A DNA stretch of 6,870 nucleotides from Bacillota bacterium (GTDB lineage: Bacteria; Bacillota; Clostridia; Acetivibrionales; DTU013), in contig JAEZJL010000034.1 of NCBI GenBank assembly GCA_023415815.1, forward strand, positions 1-6,870, read 5' to 3'. Within the stretch, counting starts at the first letter, position 1. Every line of letters begins with the position of its first letter. Position numbers and translations under genes: made by a program. Positions 1 to 6,508 of this stretch are shown piece after piece. The notes under the pieces were generated by a model. The model was given only the letters and a program-made list of their open reading frames with translations, had not been told where the DNA came from and did no database searches.

Positions 1-1639
1 GTATAGCAGCGGCCGCAAGCCTTTCATCAAGCCCCGTCCCGCTGTAGCCCACGCCCTTCTTGTATGCCTGGTAAACCGTAAGGCCCTGTTTTCCCTTCCG
101 GTATAAATCGATCTTTGCTCCGGCGTAAACAATTTCCGCCTTGTTTTTAATACAGCATATCGCTATGTCCAGGCCGTCGTCGACAGCCTTTGAATTGACG
201 TCCTTGTGCATTGTCTGCTTCAATAGTCGGTCCAGCTCGCGCAATATGATTTCGGGATCGTCTCTGCAGATATTGGTTACAATATGGTACAGGATCGCAT
301 TGACCGTCATCGTCGTAAGTGCTCCCGGCACGCCGTGACCGGTGCAGTCCCCGACAGCCAGTATGACTGTGTCCTCTATTTCCTTGAGCCAGTAGAAATC
401 CCCGCCTACGAGGTCCCTTGGCCTCCATATGACGGAGTGGTCCCTGAAAACGCGCTTCATTTCCTCCTCGGAAGGCAGGATGGCTTCCTGCATTCTTTTG
501 GCATAGCCGATGCTGTCCATCACCTTTGTGTTTATTTCCTCCAGCTCCCGGGTCCTTTCGGCCACCTTGCTCTCAAGCTCCGTATTCAACAGCAGCACCT
601 GCCTGTAAGGATTTGCGATTTTCCGGGATATGGCGTAAAAAACGGCCACAAAGGACAGAAGGACGAGTATGACCGTTGCGCCCGTGTTTACCCTTATGGA
701 ATTGACGATCGATATATTTTCGGACCTCGGTATCTGGTAGAACAATATCCAGTCGCTTGCCTGGAGCCTGCGGTAGGCATAATCCATGATCCTCCCGCTG
801 CTGTCCTTGTACTGGGAAACTTTTATATTAAAGCCGGAGGTCTTCATGTCTTCATATAACTGCTCTATGGCTCCGGCTGAAAGGAATTCGCCGAAATTTC
901 TTCCCCTATCCCCGGGTGTATCCGCCAGCTGTATGACGCCGCCTCCGTCGATCATCCAGAGGCTGCTCTCCTTGCCTGCCTTGAATTGCCGGAATTCCTC
1001 GGTGATATCCTTCAGGCCCATGCCGACGCCCGCAATGCCGGCCGGATTATCCACGCCCCCCATGAGTGCATTGACAAAAAGGAACGTGTCGTTCATGCCC
1101 CTGTCAAAATTGACATTCAGGGATATGGGCTTGCCGGAGGCGATGGTTTTGAAGAACCATTCGTCGGCCGGATTTTCCCTTGACAATGTATAATTTTCGT
1201 CTATGCCCGCCTGGCGCTTGTTCTCTCTGTAAAAGTAGTGAAGCGTCTTTGCGCTGGATATGAAGGCGTTGTTGTAATCGTAGGATACGGCTATATCGTC
1301 CAGCCTTTTCAAGGCTATTTCCCCAAATTCATCACTTCGTTCCAGGCCGTTCAGCCATTCCAGGTTTACGGGGTCTCTGGCCATAAGGTAGGAGGTCTCC
1401 ATGGCACGCTGTATCCTGCCCTCGATTTTGTCCGCCATGGATTTGATTATAAAAACCATGTCCTGGGTTTTCGACTTGGATATCACGGCGTTTTCGGTGC
1501 TTATATAGCCGGCGGCTCCCGTGATTATGACCGCAAAGGATATGACAAGGCTGGCCAGGAGAGTAATTCTGAATACATTGCGCGTATACGAACCGATAAA
1601 GTCCCTGCCGCTTGTATCCGGAGCTTTGGAAGATTTCAT
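1..1639 (-). CDS. SiaA-like membrane-bound SpoIIE/PP2C-family serine/threonine phosphatase with extracellular sensor region (3' end cut by window edge)
   Basis: No stop is reached before the left edge, and 546 residues are visible. The architecture is a short cytoplasmic N-terminus, a first membrane segment at about residues 23-45, and an extracellular region of about 270 residues resembling a Cache-type sensor (about 46-315). A second membrane segment follows at about 317-337, then a charged coiled-coil linker (about 348-385, with AERTRELEEIN) and a SpoIIE-type PP2C domain from about 385. Metal-binding motifs of this phosphatase family are visible: GGDFYW (D414), GDCTGHGVPGA (D431) and DDGLD (D487, D488, D491). 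The ATG at 1637-1639 is preceded by GGGAGG with a 6-nt gap after GGAGG. Only 14 nt separate it from the siaC-like gene, so it is the last visible member of the operon. By family and context it should dephosphorylate the SiaC-like protein in response to an external ligand. The ligand is unknown. Phosphatase class is very likely; the SiaA assignment rests on its neighbours. Confidence 0.9.
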   Translation of the reverse strand, partial: MKSSKAPDTSGRDFIGSYTRNVFRITLLASLVISFAVIITGAAGYISTENAVISKSKTQDMVFIIKSMADKIEGRIQRAMETSYLMARDPVNLEWLNGLERSDEFGEIALKRLDDIAVSYDYNNAFISSAKTLHYFYRENKRQAGIDENYTLSRENPADEWFFKTIASGKPISLNVNFDRGMNDTFLFVNALMGGVDNPAGIAGVGMGLKDITEEFRQFKAGKESSLWMIDGGGVIQLADTPGDRGRNFGEFLSAGAIEQLYEDMKTSGFNIKVSQYKDSSGRIMDYAYRRLQASDWILFYQIPRSENISIVNSIRVNTGATVILVLLSFVAVFYAISRKIANPYRQVLLLNTELESKVAERTRELEEINTKVMDSIGYAKRMQEAILPSEEEMKRVFRDHSVIWRPRDLVGGDFYWLKEIEDTVILAVGDCTGHGVPGALTTMTVNAILYHIVTNICRDDPEIILRELDRLLKQTMHKDVNSKAVDDGLDIAICCIKNKAEIVYAGAKIDLYRKGKQGLTVYQAYKKGVGYSGTGLDERLAAAAI

Positions 1640-1653
1640 CGACGGCCTCCCTG

Positions 1654-2043
1654 TCATGTGGCGTCCGTTATCGATATAAAGTTAAAAGGTATATCAATGT
1701 CCTCCTTAAAATCCACTCCCATGTCATAATCAAAGCCGTTGTCCTCGTCGTAATACCAGTTGATGAGCAGCTTTTTCCCCTGCAGATATGCCGTATTGAG
1801 CTTCTCAAGCAGGGTGAGCAGGCACTTTGTGCTGCTGGTATTTATATATGACAGAAAAAATTCCACGGTGGTTTCAACATCGCCCACGGCTGCTAAATAC
1901 TCATCCACCCATTTATAAACCGGTTCATACAGGCTGTATGCGTTTTCAGGGTACGACTGGCCTTTGAATACCAGCTTGTTTTCCTGGCAGTTAAGCTCTA
2001 TGTATGGCCTGCTCTTGGTGCCGCTCAAAATGTAATTCTCCAT
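1654..2043 (-). CDS. siaC: SiaC-family (DUF1987) regulatory phosphoprotein
   Basis: This is a complete 129-residue protein, the usual size of the DUF1987/SiaC family. Family hallmarks visible are the SYPENAYSLYEP segment (residues 30-41), the central FFLSYINTSSTK block (62-73) and the acidic WYYDEDNGFDYDMG segment near the C-terminus. In Pseudomonas aeruginosa SiaC the phosphorylated residue is a Thr in the same NTSS block (Thr68); the equivalent here is T69. SiaC proteins are small cytoplasmic switches analogous to anti-anti-sigma factors. They are phosphorylated by SiaB and dephosphorylated by SiaA, and in Pseudomonas the unphosphorylated form binds and activates the diguanylate cyclase SiaD. 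The gene lies between the kinase gene (11 nt away) and the phosphatase gene (14 nt away), so the three are almost certainly co-transcribed. An AGGTAGG stretch before the ATG serves as ribosome binding site. The family call is strong; the output partner here is unknown. Confidence 0.93.
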   Translation of the reverse strand: MENYILSGTKSRPYIELNCQENKLVFKGQSYPENAYSLYEPVYKWVDEYLAAVGDVETTVEFFLSYINTSSTKCLLTLLEKLNTAYLQGKKLLINWYYDEDNGFDYDMGVDFKEDIDIPFNFISITDAT

Positions 2044-2054
2044 GCCTACCTACC

Positions 2055-2603
2055 TCAAATAGTAACGGTTAATGTATAAAACGAAAAGCTCTCATTTATT
2101 TTCTCAAAATTATATGCTATCGGCCTGGACGCCTTACGGGCTATCTGCACCAGTCCAAGGCCGGCATTTCCCGTATCCTTGTTTATTTCCGTCCTTATGG
2201 CGCTTTTGTAATAATTGTTCAGCGTTGCTGCGTCCATTGAAAGCACCATGTTCAGGTTTTCCTTCAAACTGCCGATGTCTTCATTGAAAATAATATTCCC
2301 CGAATTCACGCAGTAGCCCGGTCCCGTCCGCGATATGGCAATGACGCCCGAGCCCACGATCATTGAATAATCATCCTCGTTTTCCTTTGAAACCAGATAA
2401 TTCTTTATATTCTGTGCAAGCTCGACAAATGTGAAAAACGCCGTACTGATCTTGCTCTTTGTCACCTGCTGGTTCAAAAGCCTCTCCTTCAGAGCTTCTC
2501 CCAGTTCTTCGATCAAGCCCTGGGAAAAGGTGCCGGAAAAAATCAGCTCTATATTCGAATCGCTCAGCGCCTTCTGAAGCCTGTATATCCCGTTTTCGCT
2601 CAT
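2055..2603 (-). CDS. siaB: SiaB-family protein kinase (DUF6272, HATPase-like fold)
   Basis: This is a complete 182-residue protein. It carries a degenerate GHKL/HATPase signature: an N-box-like FVELAQNIKNY with E61 and N65, and a glycine-rich G2-like GNAGLGL (residues 145-151) followed by VQIARKAS. A clear DxGxG G1 box is not seen; the nearest segment is RTGPGYCVNSGN (92-103). This pattern fits the SiaB family, which resembles anti-sigma-factor kinases such as RsbT and SpoIIAB and phosphorylates SiaC on Thr. Here the substrate should be the DUF1987 protein encoded 11 nt downstream. The ATG at 2601-2603 has a strong GGGGGAG ribosome binding site at 2611-2618, about 7 nt upstream. It is the first gene of the operon, about 115 nt after the DinB-like gene on the same strand, and an AT-rich promoter-like stretch lies in that gap. 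No membrane segment is seen, so the protein should be cytoplasmic. Confidence 0.88.
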   Translation of the reverse strand: MSENGIYRLQKALSDSNIELIFSGTFSQGLIEELGEALKERLLNQQVTKSKISTAFFTFVELAQNIKNYLVSKENEDDYSMIVGSGVIAISRTGPGYCVNSGNIIFNEDIGSLKENLNMVLSMDAATLNNYYKSAIRTEINKDTGNAGLGLVQIARKASRPIAYNFEKINESFSFYTLTVTI

Positions 2604-2654
2604 GGAACAACTCCCCCTTTGGAGTATGCCGGTTTAGTCTTTCGAGTTATTAAT

Positions 2655-2663
2655 ATATTATCA
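2655..2663 (-). promoter_or_regulatory. possible extended -10 promoter for the siaBCA-like operon
   Basis: In the AT-rich gap upstream of the kinase gene the minus strand reads TGATAATAT, an extended -10 pattern (TG, one base, then TAATAT at 2655-2660). No good -35 is present at 17 nt; the spacer region is a T-run. The gap between the DinB-like gene and the kinase gene has no convincing terminator, so read-through from the DinB-like gene is also possible. This is a weak call. Confidence 0.35.
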
Positions 2664-2718
2664 GATAAGCGAAAAAAATGAAAGGTAAACCTATGCAGCC
2701 GCTGCCGGCCTTCCCTTT

Positions 2719-3378
2719 TCAAACTAGCCGCATGGATTCGTTCAGATGGACGAGATTATGCCTGGTGGCCGGCATCAGCAGAAGACCGGCAAATGTCTTC
2801 CTGCCCCAGTAATCGGCAAGCCATGCGGCTCCCTCGGCGACCGCCCCTTCGTCCGTTATTTTGCGCAGCCGCGAGGGCTCGATTTTACGTTTTAGATCCC
2901 CGGCCTTCAAGGCCAGGATAATGTCCCTTGTCCTCCTGCCCACGGCCAGCCGGTAGTCCTTAAGCGCCTGCATGTCGAGCGCCGCGCTCAATGCCCCGAT
3001 CTCCTCCTCATTCATCGCGTTGCCCGTATCACGTACGGAAACGCCCATCCTTTCGAGCCAGCCTCCGGTATGCGCTATCTGGGGCTCTCCGGCTATCAGC
3101 ATGTTCATTGTGATGTCTTCTATCCGCGCCGCATGCCAGAGCTTCCAGGCAATTGACTGGTCCTCCCTGTGCACCTTCCGGAAGGCCTCTTCGGTCATTT
3201 TCTCCCAAAGCTCGTCTTCAAAAGAATACAAGCCCGAATTCGACATTGCCGCTGAATGCACCATGGCATGGAGATCGGTGCAAATTGTAATGCATTCCTC
3301 AAAGTTCACAGGCTTTGGCCATGTGTCCTGTAATATTTTAAATTGCCTGTTCCAGTGCTGGCGGTTCGGGTCTGCCAT
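2719..3378 (-). CDS. DinB/YfiT-superfamily four-helix-bundle protein
   Basis: The protein is 219 residues from the chosen ATG at 3376-3378, which has an AGGAG ribosome binding site about 7 nt upstream. A TTG at 3418-3420 would add 14 residues (KKICPRR-rich) but has no good ribosome binding site. Features of the DinB-like metalloenzyme fold are visible: a histidine in helix 2 within LWHAARIED (H82) and a C-terminal HNLVH pair (H207, H211). These would form the three-His metal site typical of DinB, YfiT and bacillithiol or mycothiol transferases. The protein is helix-rich, with no signal peptide or membrane segment, so it is probably cytoplasmic. Members of the superfamily have various roles, such as thiol transfer, and many are uncharacterised, so the reaction here cannot be stated. 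It appears to be a single gene with its own promoter, transcribed away from the riboswitch-controlled ATPase and in the same direction as the downstream kinase operon. Superfamily membership is likely; function is unknown. Confidence 0.8.
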   Translation of the reverse strand: MADPNRQHWNRQFKILQDTWPKPVNFEECITICTDLHAMVHSAAMSNSGLYSFEDELWEKMTEEAFRKVHREDQSIAWKLWHAARIEDITMNMLIAGEPQIAHTGGWLERMGVSVRDTGNAMNEEEIGALSAALDMQALKDYRLAVGRRTRDIILALKAGDLKRKIEPSRLRKITDEGAVAEGAAWLADYWGRKTFAGLLLMPATRHNLVHLNESMRLV

Positions 3379-3508
3379 ATAATTTCTCCTCGGACAAATC
3401 TTTTTTATGTGCCCCGGCAAATTCTGTTCTTCACCCGGCGGGGATTTGCTTCAACGGGCATATCAGCGGAGTAATGCGTCTGGCTGAGCCCGCTGCCCCA
3501 TCATAAAA

Positions 3509-3536
3509 ACTATATCATATATATCATTTCAGTCAA
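3509..3536 (-). promoter_or_regulatory. sigma-A-type promoter for the DinB-like gene
   Basis: On the minus strand TTGACT (3531-3536) and TATAGT (3509-3514) are separated by 16 bp, close to the vegetative consensus. Transcription would begin near 3503 and give a leader of about 125 nt before the ATG. The spacer contains two copies of an ATGATAT-like element, which may or may not matter for regulation. Confidence 0.6.
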
Positions 3537-3617
3537 GTTTCTTCATAAGCTTTATGTCGTCGCATGTTAATAATTTGTGAATTTTATGAATTCCGGCATG
3601 TCCCGGACGATATTTCA

Positions 3618-3647
3618 TTGACAGCGGCTTCCCTCCTGTGGTATATT
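3618..3647 (+). promoter_or_regulatory. sigma-A-type promoter for the riboswitch-ATPase transcript
   Basis: A perfect TTGACA (3618-3623) and TATATT (3642-3647) are separated by 18 bp. The predicted start of transcription, near 3654, falls just before the first base of the aptamer closing stem, so the transcript would begin directly with the riboswitch. That placement supports both calls. Confidence 0.75.
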
Positions 3648-3654
3648 CATGACG

Positions 3655-3740
3655 TAAAAGGGAGTAGCTGTAATTTGTAAAGTCAACAACCGGCATGACG
3701 ACTGCCTGGCTTTATGACCCGGAAGGGAAGCAAGACTTTT
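3655..3740 (+). promoter_or_regulatory. yybP-ykoY family manganese riboswitch (aptamer)
   Basis: The conserved ends of the yybP-ykoY aptamer are both present: 5' AAAAGGGAGTAGC (3656-3668) and 3' AGCAAGACTTTT (3729-3740). The closing stem can form between AAAAG (3656-3660) and CTTTT (3736-3740). Between them lie a GTCA/TGAC stem (3682-3685 with 3715-3718), an inner CCGGC/GCCTGG stem (3690-3694 with 3704-3709, one bulge) and a CCC-GGAA-GGG hairpin (3718-3727) just before the conserved AGCAAGAC. C3718 could join only one of the two adjacent stems. Members of this family sense Mn2+ and usually control Mn2+ exporters (MntP), TerC-like proteins or P-type ATPases. Here the aptamer precedes a P2A ATPase. 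Its closing stem overlaps a terminator, so ligand binding should switch the gene on. Stems were found by eye, not by covariance search. Confidence 0.93.
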
Positions 3741-3787
3741 AATATAACCGCGTGTAATGCGCGATTATGTTGAAAGTCTTTTTTATT
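3732..3787 (+). terminator. riboswitch-controlled intrinsic terminator (expression platform)
   Basis: A very long hairpin pairs 3732-3753 with 3759-3780. It has 21 base pairs including three G-U pairs, one C-A mismatch (3748/3764) and a 5-nt loop, and is followed by TTTTTTATT. Its 5' arm begins with AAGACTTTT, the same bases that form the 3' side of the aptamer closing stem (3736-3740). The two structures therefore exclude each other: ligand-bound aptamer means no terminator and transcription continues; free aptamer means the terminator forms. This agrees with the ON-type behaviour known for many yybP-ykoY switches. Confidence 0.9.
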
Positions 3788-3821
3788 ACGGTTTTGACTA
3801 TAATAACAAAATGTTGATTTT

Positions 3822-3829
3822 GGGAGGAG
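3822..3829 (+). promoter_or_regulatory. ribosome binding site that fixes the ATPase start
   Basis: GGGAGGAG lies 5 nt before GTG at 3835-3837 (7 nt counted from the end of GGAGG). It is the only good Shine-Dalgarno sequence in the leader. It rules out the in-frame ATG codons at 3757, inside the terminator loop, and at 3811, just upstream of the Shine-Dalgarno itself, as starts. A TTG immediately after the GTG is a less likely alternative. Confidence 0.85.
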
Positions 3830-3834
3830 AAAAA

Positions 3835-6492
3835 GTGTTGCAAGCATACCGGGCGGTAAATGAAATGCTGTTTCACACCTTTGATGAGAAAACGGCGCTG
3901 GAAAATCTCAATTCCGGAAGCGAAGGCATTACGGAAGCAGAGGCTGCCGAAAGGGTTGGTATTTACGGAAAGAATGAATTGACGGAAGGCAGGAAGAAGA
4001 CGGTCCTGGGGATGTTCCTGGAGCAGTTCAAAAACGTCATGGTCATTATCCTGCTGATTGCGGCCGTCATTTCGGGGTTGACCCATGAATTGACAGACTC
4101 CTTCATCATCCTTGCGGTCGTTATCATCAACGCCGTACTCGGAGTCGTACAGGAAAACAAAGCGGAAAAAGCGCTGGCCGCGCTGAAGAAAATGTCTTCG
4201 CCGTATGCGAAGGTGAAAAGGGACGACGAGGTCAGGCAAATCGAATCGGAAAATCTCGTGCCGGGCGACATCGTGCTTCTGGAGGCCGGCGACTATGTGC
4301 CCGCCGACATGAGGCTGCTGCAGTCGGCAAGCCTGAAAATAGAAGAAGCCGCCCTCACGGGGGAGTCCGTCCCGGTGGAAAAGATCGTCGGAAAAATAGA
4401 GAAGGCGGATATCGTTATCGGCGACAGGAGAAACATGGCCTATTCGGGCAGCAGCATCACCTACGGAAGGGGCTTGGGCGTGGTTACCGCCACCGGCATG
4501 AATACCGAGGTCGGAAAAATCGCCGGACACATCTCCGGGAACGACGCACAGGAAACCCCCCTGCAGAAAAAGCTGGGCGAAATGACCAAGTATCTGACCA
4601 TTGCCATCATCGGTATATCCATCGTTATATTTTTTACCGGCATCCTGCAGGGCAGAAACTACCTGGAAATGTTCCTGACCGCCATAAGCCTTGCCGTGGC
4701 GGCCATACCGGAAGGACTGCCCGCGGTCATCACCATCGTCCTTGCTATCGGCGTCCAGAAGATGTCGAAAAGAAACGCCATCATACGCAAGCTCTCGGCG
4801 GTCGAGACTCTGGGCAGCACGGAAATAATATGCTCGGATAAGACCGGAACCCTCACCCAGAACAAAATGACGGTAAAAGAGGCTTACCTGGACGGCGTGA
4901 TAAAAAAAGCGGAGGAGCTGACTTCCGACGACAGCAGCATGGTGATATTCGCCCACTCCCTGGTCCTATGCAACGACTCGAAGGTGACAAGGGTGGACAA
5001 AGCTGCCGCCGGATTTATAGGCGACCCCACGGAAACAGCGCTGGCAAGCTTTGCGCATGACAAGGGCTTCCACAAGGACCAGCTGGATAAGCTGCTTCCA
5101 AGAAAAAGCGAGATACCCTTTGATTCGGAAAGAAAGCTGATGACCACCGTCAATGAAATCAACGACAGGCTGAGGGTTTTTACAAAAGGGGCGCCGGACA
5201 TCCTGCTGGACCGCTGCACCGGTATTTTGCTCAACGGAAAGGTGGAACCGCTGTCCGGAAGGCATAGGGACAATGTAAGGGCCGCGAATAAGGCAATGGC
5301 CGGAAAAGCGCTGAGGGTCCTGGGCGTCGCCTACAAGGACATCGATGAAATCCCCCGGACGCCGACCTCGGAGGAAATTGAAGCCGGACTCATTTTTGTC
5401 GGCCTTGTGGGTATGATCGACCCCCCGAGGGCGGAGGCGAAGGAGGCCGTCCGCATCTGTTCCGAAGCGGGCGTCCGCCCGGTCATGATAACGGGCGATC
5501 ACCGGGATACGGCGGCGGCCATAGCAAAAGAGCTGAACATCATCAAGGATGAAAGCGAAGTGATAACCGGCAGCGAGCTGAACGCTATCAGCGACGAGGA
5601 CTTCGAGCATGAGGTAACCAAATACTCCGTCTACGCCAGGGTATCTCCCGAGCACAAGGTCAAAATCGTGAACGCCTGGAAAAAGCGCGGCAAGGTCGTG
5701 GCAATGACCGGCGACGGCGTTAACGACGCCCCGGCCCTAAAGGCCTCGGACATCGGCATCGGGATGGGCATTACGGGCACCGACGTGGCAAAAGGCGTTT
5801 CCAACATGGTGCTTTCGGACGACAACTTCGCAACCATTGTCATTGCAGTGGAAGAGGGTAGAAAAATCTACAGCAACATCCGCAAAACCATACAGTTCCT
5901 GCTCTCCTCAAACCTGGGCGAGCTGGTGACCCTGTTCATAGGCACCATGATGAACTGGACGGTATTGCTTCCCATACACATCCTCTGGGTGAATCTTGTG
6001 ACCGATACCCTGCCTGCCCTGGCTCTGGGCATGGAAAAAGCGGAAAAGGATATCATGAAGCAGAAGCCGAGAAGGGCGAACAGCAGCTTCTTTTCGGAGG
6101 GTATCGGCATTAGCGTGATATACCAGGGAGTCATCAAAGGTCTGATCACGCTGACCGCCTACTACATCGGCCTGAGGCTTTATTCACAGGAGATCGCGAT
6201 CACGATGGTTTTTGCCACCCTGGGCCTGATACAGCTCACCCACTCGCTGAACGTAAGGTCAAATACGAAATCGCTGTTCAGGCTGGGCCTGTTCTCGAAC
6301 CTGTACCTGATAGGCGCTATCGCTATTGCGGCTGTATTGCAGCTCATTGTCATCATCGTCCCGTACTTCAACGGCATTTTCAAGGTAAAGCAGCTGAACC
6401 TTGAGCAGTGGCTCATTGTCGCCGCCGCTTCCCTGATGATCATACCCGTGGTTGAGGCCGTAAAGCTTGTGATGAGCCGGAGAAGGCACTAA
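3835..6492 (+). CDS. P2A-type cation-transporting ATPase (SERCA/YloB-like; probable Mn2+/Ca2+ exporter)
   Basis: This is a complete 885-residue membrane pump, normal length for bacterial Ca2+-ATPases. Order of parts from the GTG start: N-terminal cation-ATPase domain (about 15-60), M1-M2 (about 64-107), actuator domain with TGES (175-178), M3-M4 with PEGLP (292-296), phosphorylation site DKTGTLT (D335), nucleotide-binding domain with KGAPD (K451), hinge TGDGVNDAP (D627, D631), and six further membrane segments. Ion-site residues match SERCA at E293 (E309), N693 and E696 (N768, E771), N720, T723 and D724 (N796, T799, D800). The position I align with SERCA E908 is G797, suggesting one ion per cycle rather than two. 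ATP hydrolysis would drive Ca2+ or Mn2+ out of the cytoplasm. The upstream manganese riboswitch favours Mn2+ as a physiological substrate. It is transcribed alone and followed by a hairpin terminator. Family is certain; ion choice is inferred. Confidence 0.97.
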   Translation: MLQAYRAVNEMLFHTFDEKTALENLNSGSEGITEAEAAERVGIYGKNELTEGRKKTVLGMFLEQFKNVMVIILLIAAVISGLTHELTDSFIILAVVIINAVLGVVQENKAEKALAALKKMSSPYAKVKRDDEVRQIESENLVPGDIVLLEAGDYVPADMRLLQSASLKIEEAALTGESVPVEKIVGKIEKADIVIGDRRNMAYSGSSITYGRGLGVVTATGMNTEVGKIAGHISGNDAQETPLQKKLGEMTKYLTIAIIGISIVIFFTGILQGRNYLEMFLTAISLAVAAIPEGLPAVITIVLAIGVQKMSKRNAIIRKLSAVETLGSTEIICSDKTGTLTQNKMTVKEAYLDGVIKKAEELTSDDSSMVIFAHSLVLCNDSKVTRVDKAAAGFIGDPTETALASFAHDKGFHKDQLDKLLPRKSEIPFDSERKLMTTVNEINDRLRVFTKGAPDILLDRCTGILLNGKVEPLSGRHRDNVRAANKAMAGKALRVLGVAYKDIDEIPRTPTSEEIEAGLIFVGLVGMIDPPRAEAKEAVRICSEAGVRPVMITGDHRDTAAAIAKELNIIKDESEVITGSELNAISDEDFEHEVTKYSVYARVSPEHKVKIVNAWKKRGKVVAMTGDGVNDAPALKASDIGIGMGITGTDVAKGVSNMVLSDDNFATIVIAVEEGRKIYSNIRKTIQFLLSSNLGELVTLFIGTMMNWTVLLPIHILWVNLVTDTLPALALGMEKAEKDIMKQKPRRANSSFFSEGIGISVIYQGVIKGLITLTAYYIGLRLYSQEIAITMVFATLGLIQLTHSLNVRSNTKSLFRLGLFSNLYLIGAIAIAAVLQLIVIIVPYFNGIFKVKQLNLEQWLIVAAASLMIIPVVEAVKLVMSRRRH

Positions 6493-6508
6493 TGCGGTTG
6501 AAAAGCAA

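Larger units (their letters stand above)
3379..3834. other. intergenic divergent control region
   Basis: About 455 bases separate the two divergent genes. From left to right they hold the leader of the DinB-like gene (about 3379-3503), its promoter (3509-3536), a short AT-rich interval (3541-3617), the ATPase promoter (3618-3647), the riboswitch aptamer (3655-3740), an overlapping terminator (3732-3787) and a 40-nt stretch ending in the ATPase ribosome binding site. In 3541-3617 only a small inverted repeat (CATAA-GCT-TTATG, 3544-3556) stands out, and no regulator site could be assigned to it. No small ORF with a ribosome binding site was recognised. Confidence 0.7.

Noticed and set aside
284..1729. 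Several plus-strand open frames up to about 190 codons
   Set aside because: They run antisense to the SpoIIE/PP2C phosphatase, whose motifs are clear, and none has a ribosome binding site or a plausible protein.
2622..2718. Possible terminator after the DinB-like gene
   Set aside because: Only 4-bp hairpins are seen before a T-run (GCAG/CTGC and AGGT/ACCT), too weak to call.
3412..3449. GC-rich inverted segments in the DinB-like leader (CCCCG/CGGGG and GCAAAT/ATTTGC)
   Set aside because: The two short stems are mutually incompatible, and on the transcribed strand they are followed by A-rich rather than U-rich sequence. This is neither a terminator nor a recognisable riboswitch.
3544..3556. 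Small inverted repeat CATAA-GCT-TTATG upstream of the DinB-like promoter
   Set aside because: It has only five base pairs in an AT-rich stretch and does not match a regulator box I could name, so chance is likely.
3739..4956. Long minus-strand open frame of about 405 codons
   Set aside because: It lies opposite the P-type ATPase and is rich in H, R, F and D in the pattern expected of an antisense shadow frame. It has no ribosome binding site or recognisable domain.
4966..5655. Minus-strand open frame of about 229 codons opposite the ATPase nucleotide-binding domain
   Set aside because: It is a shadow of the conserved ATPase coding sequence, with no start signals or motifs.
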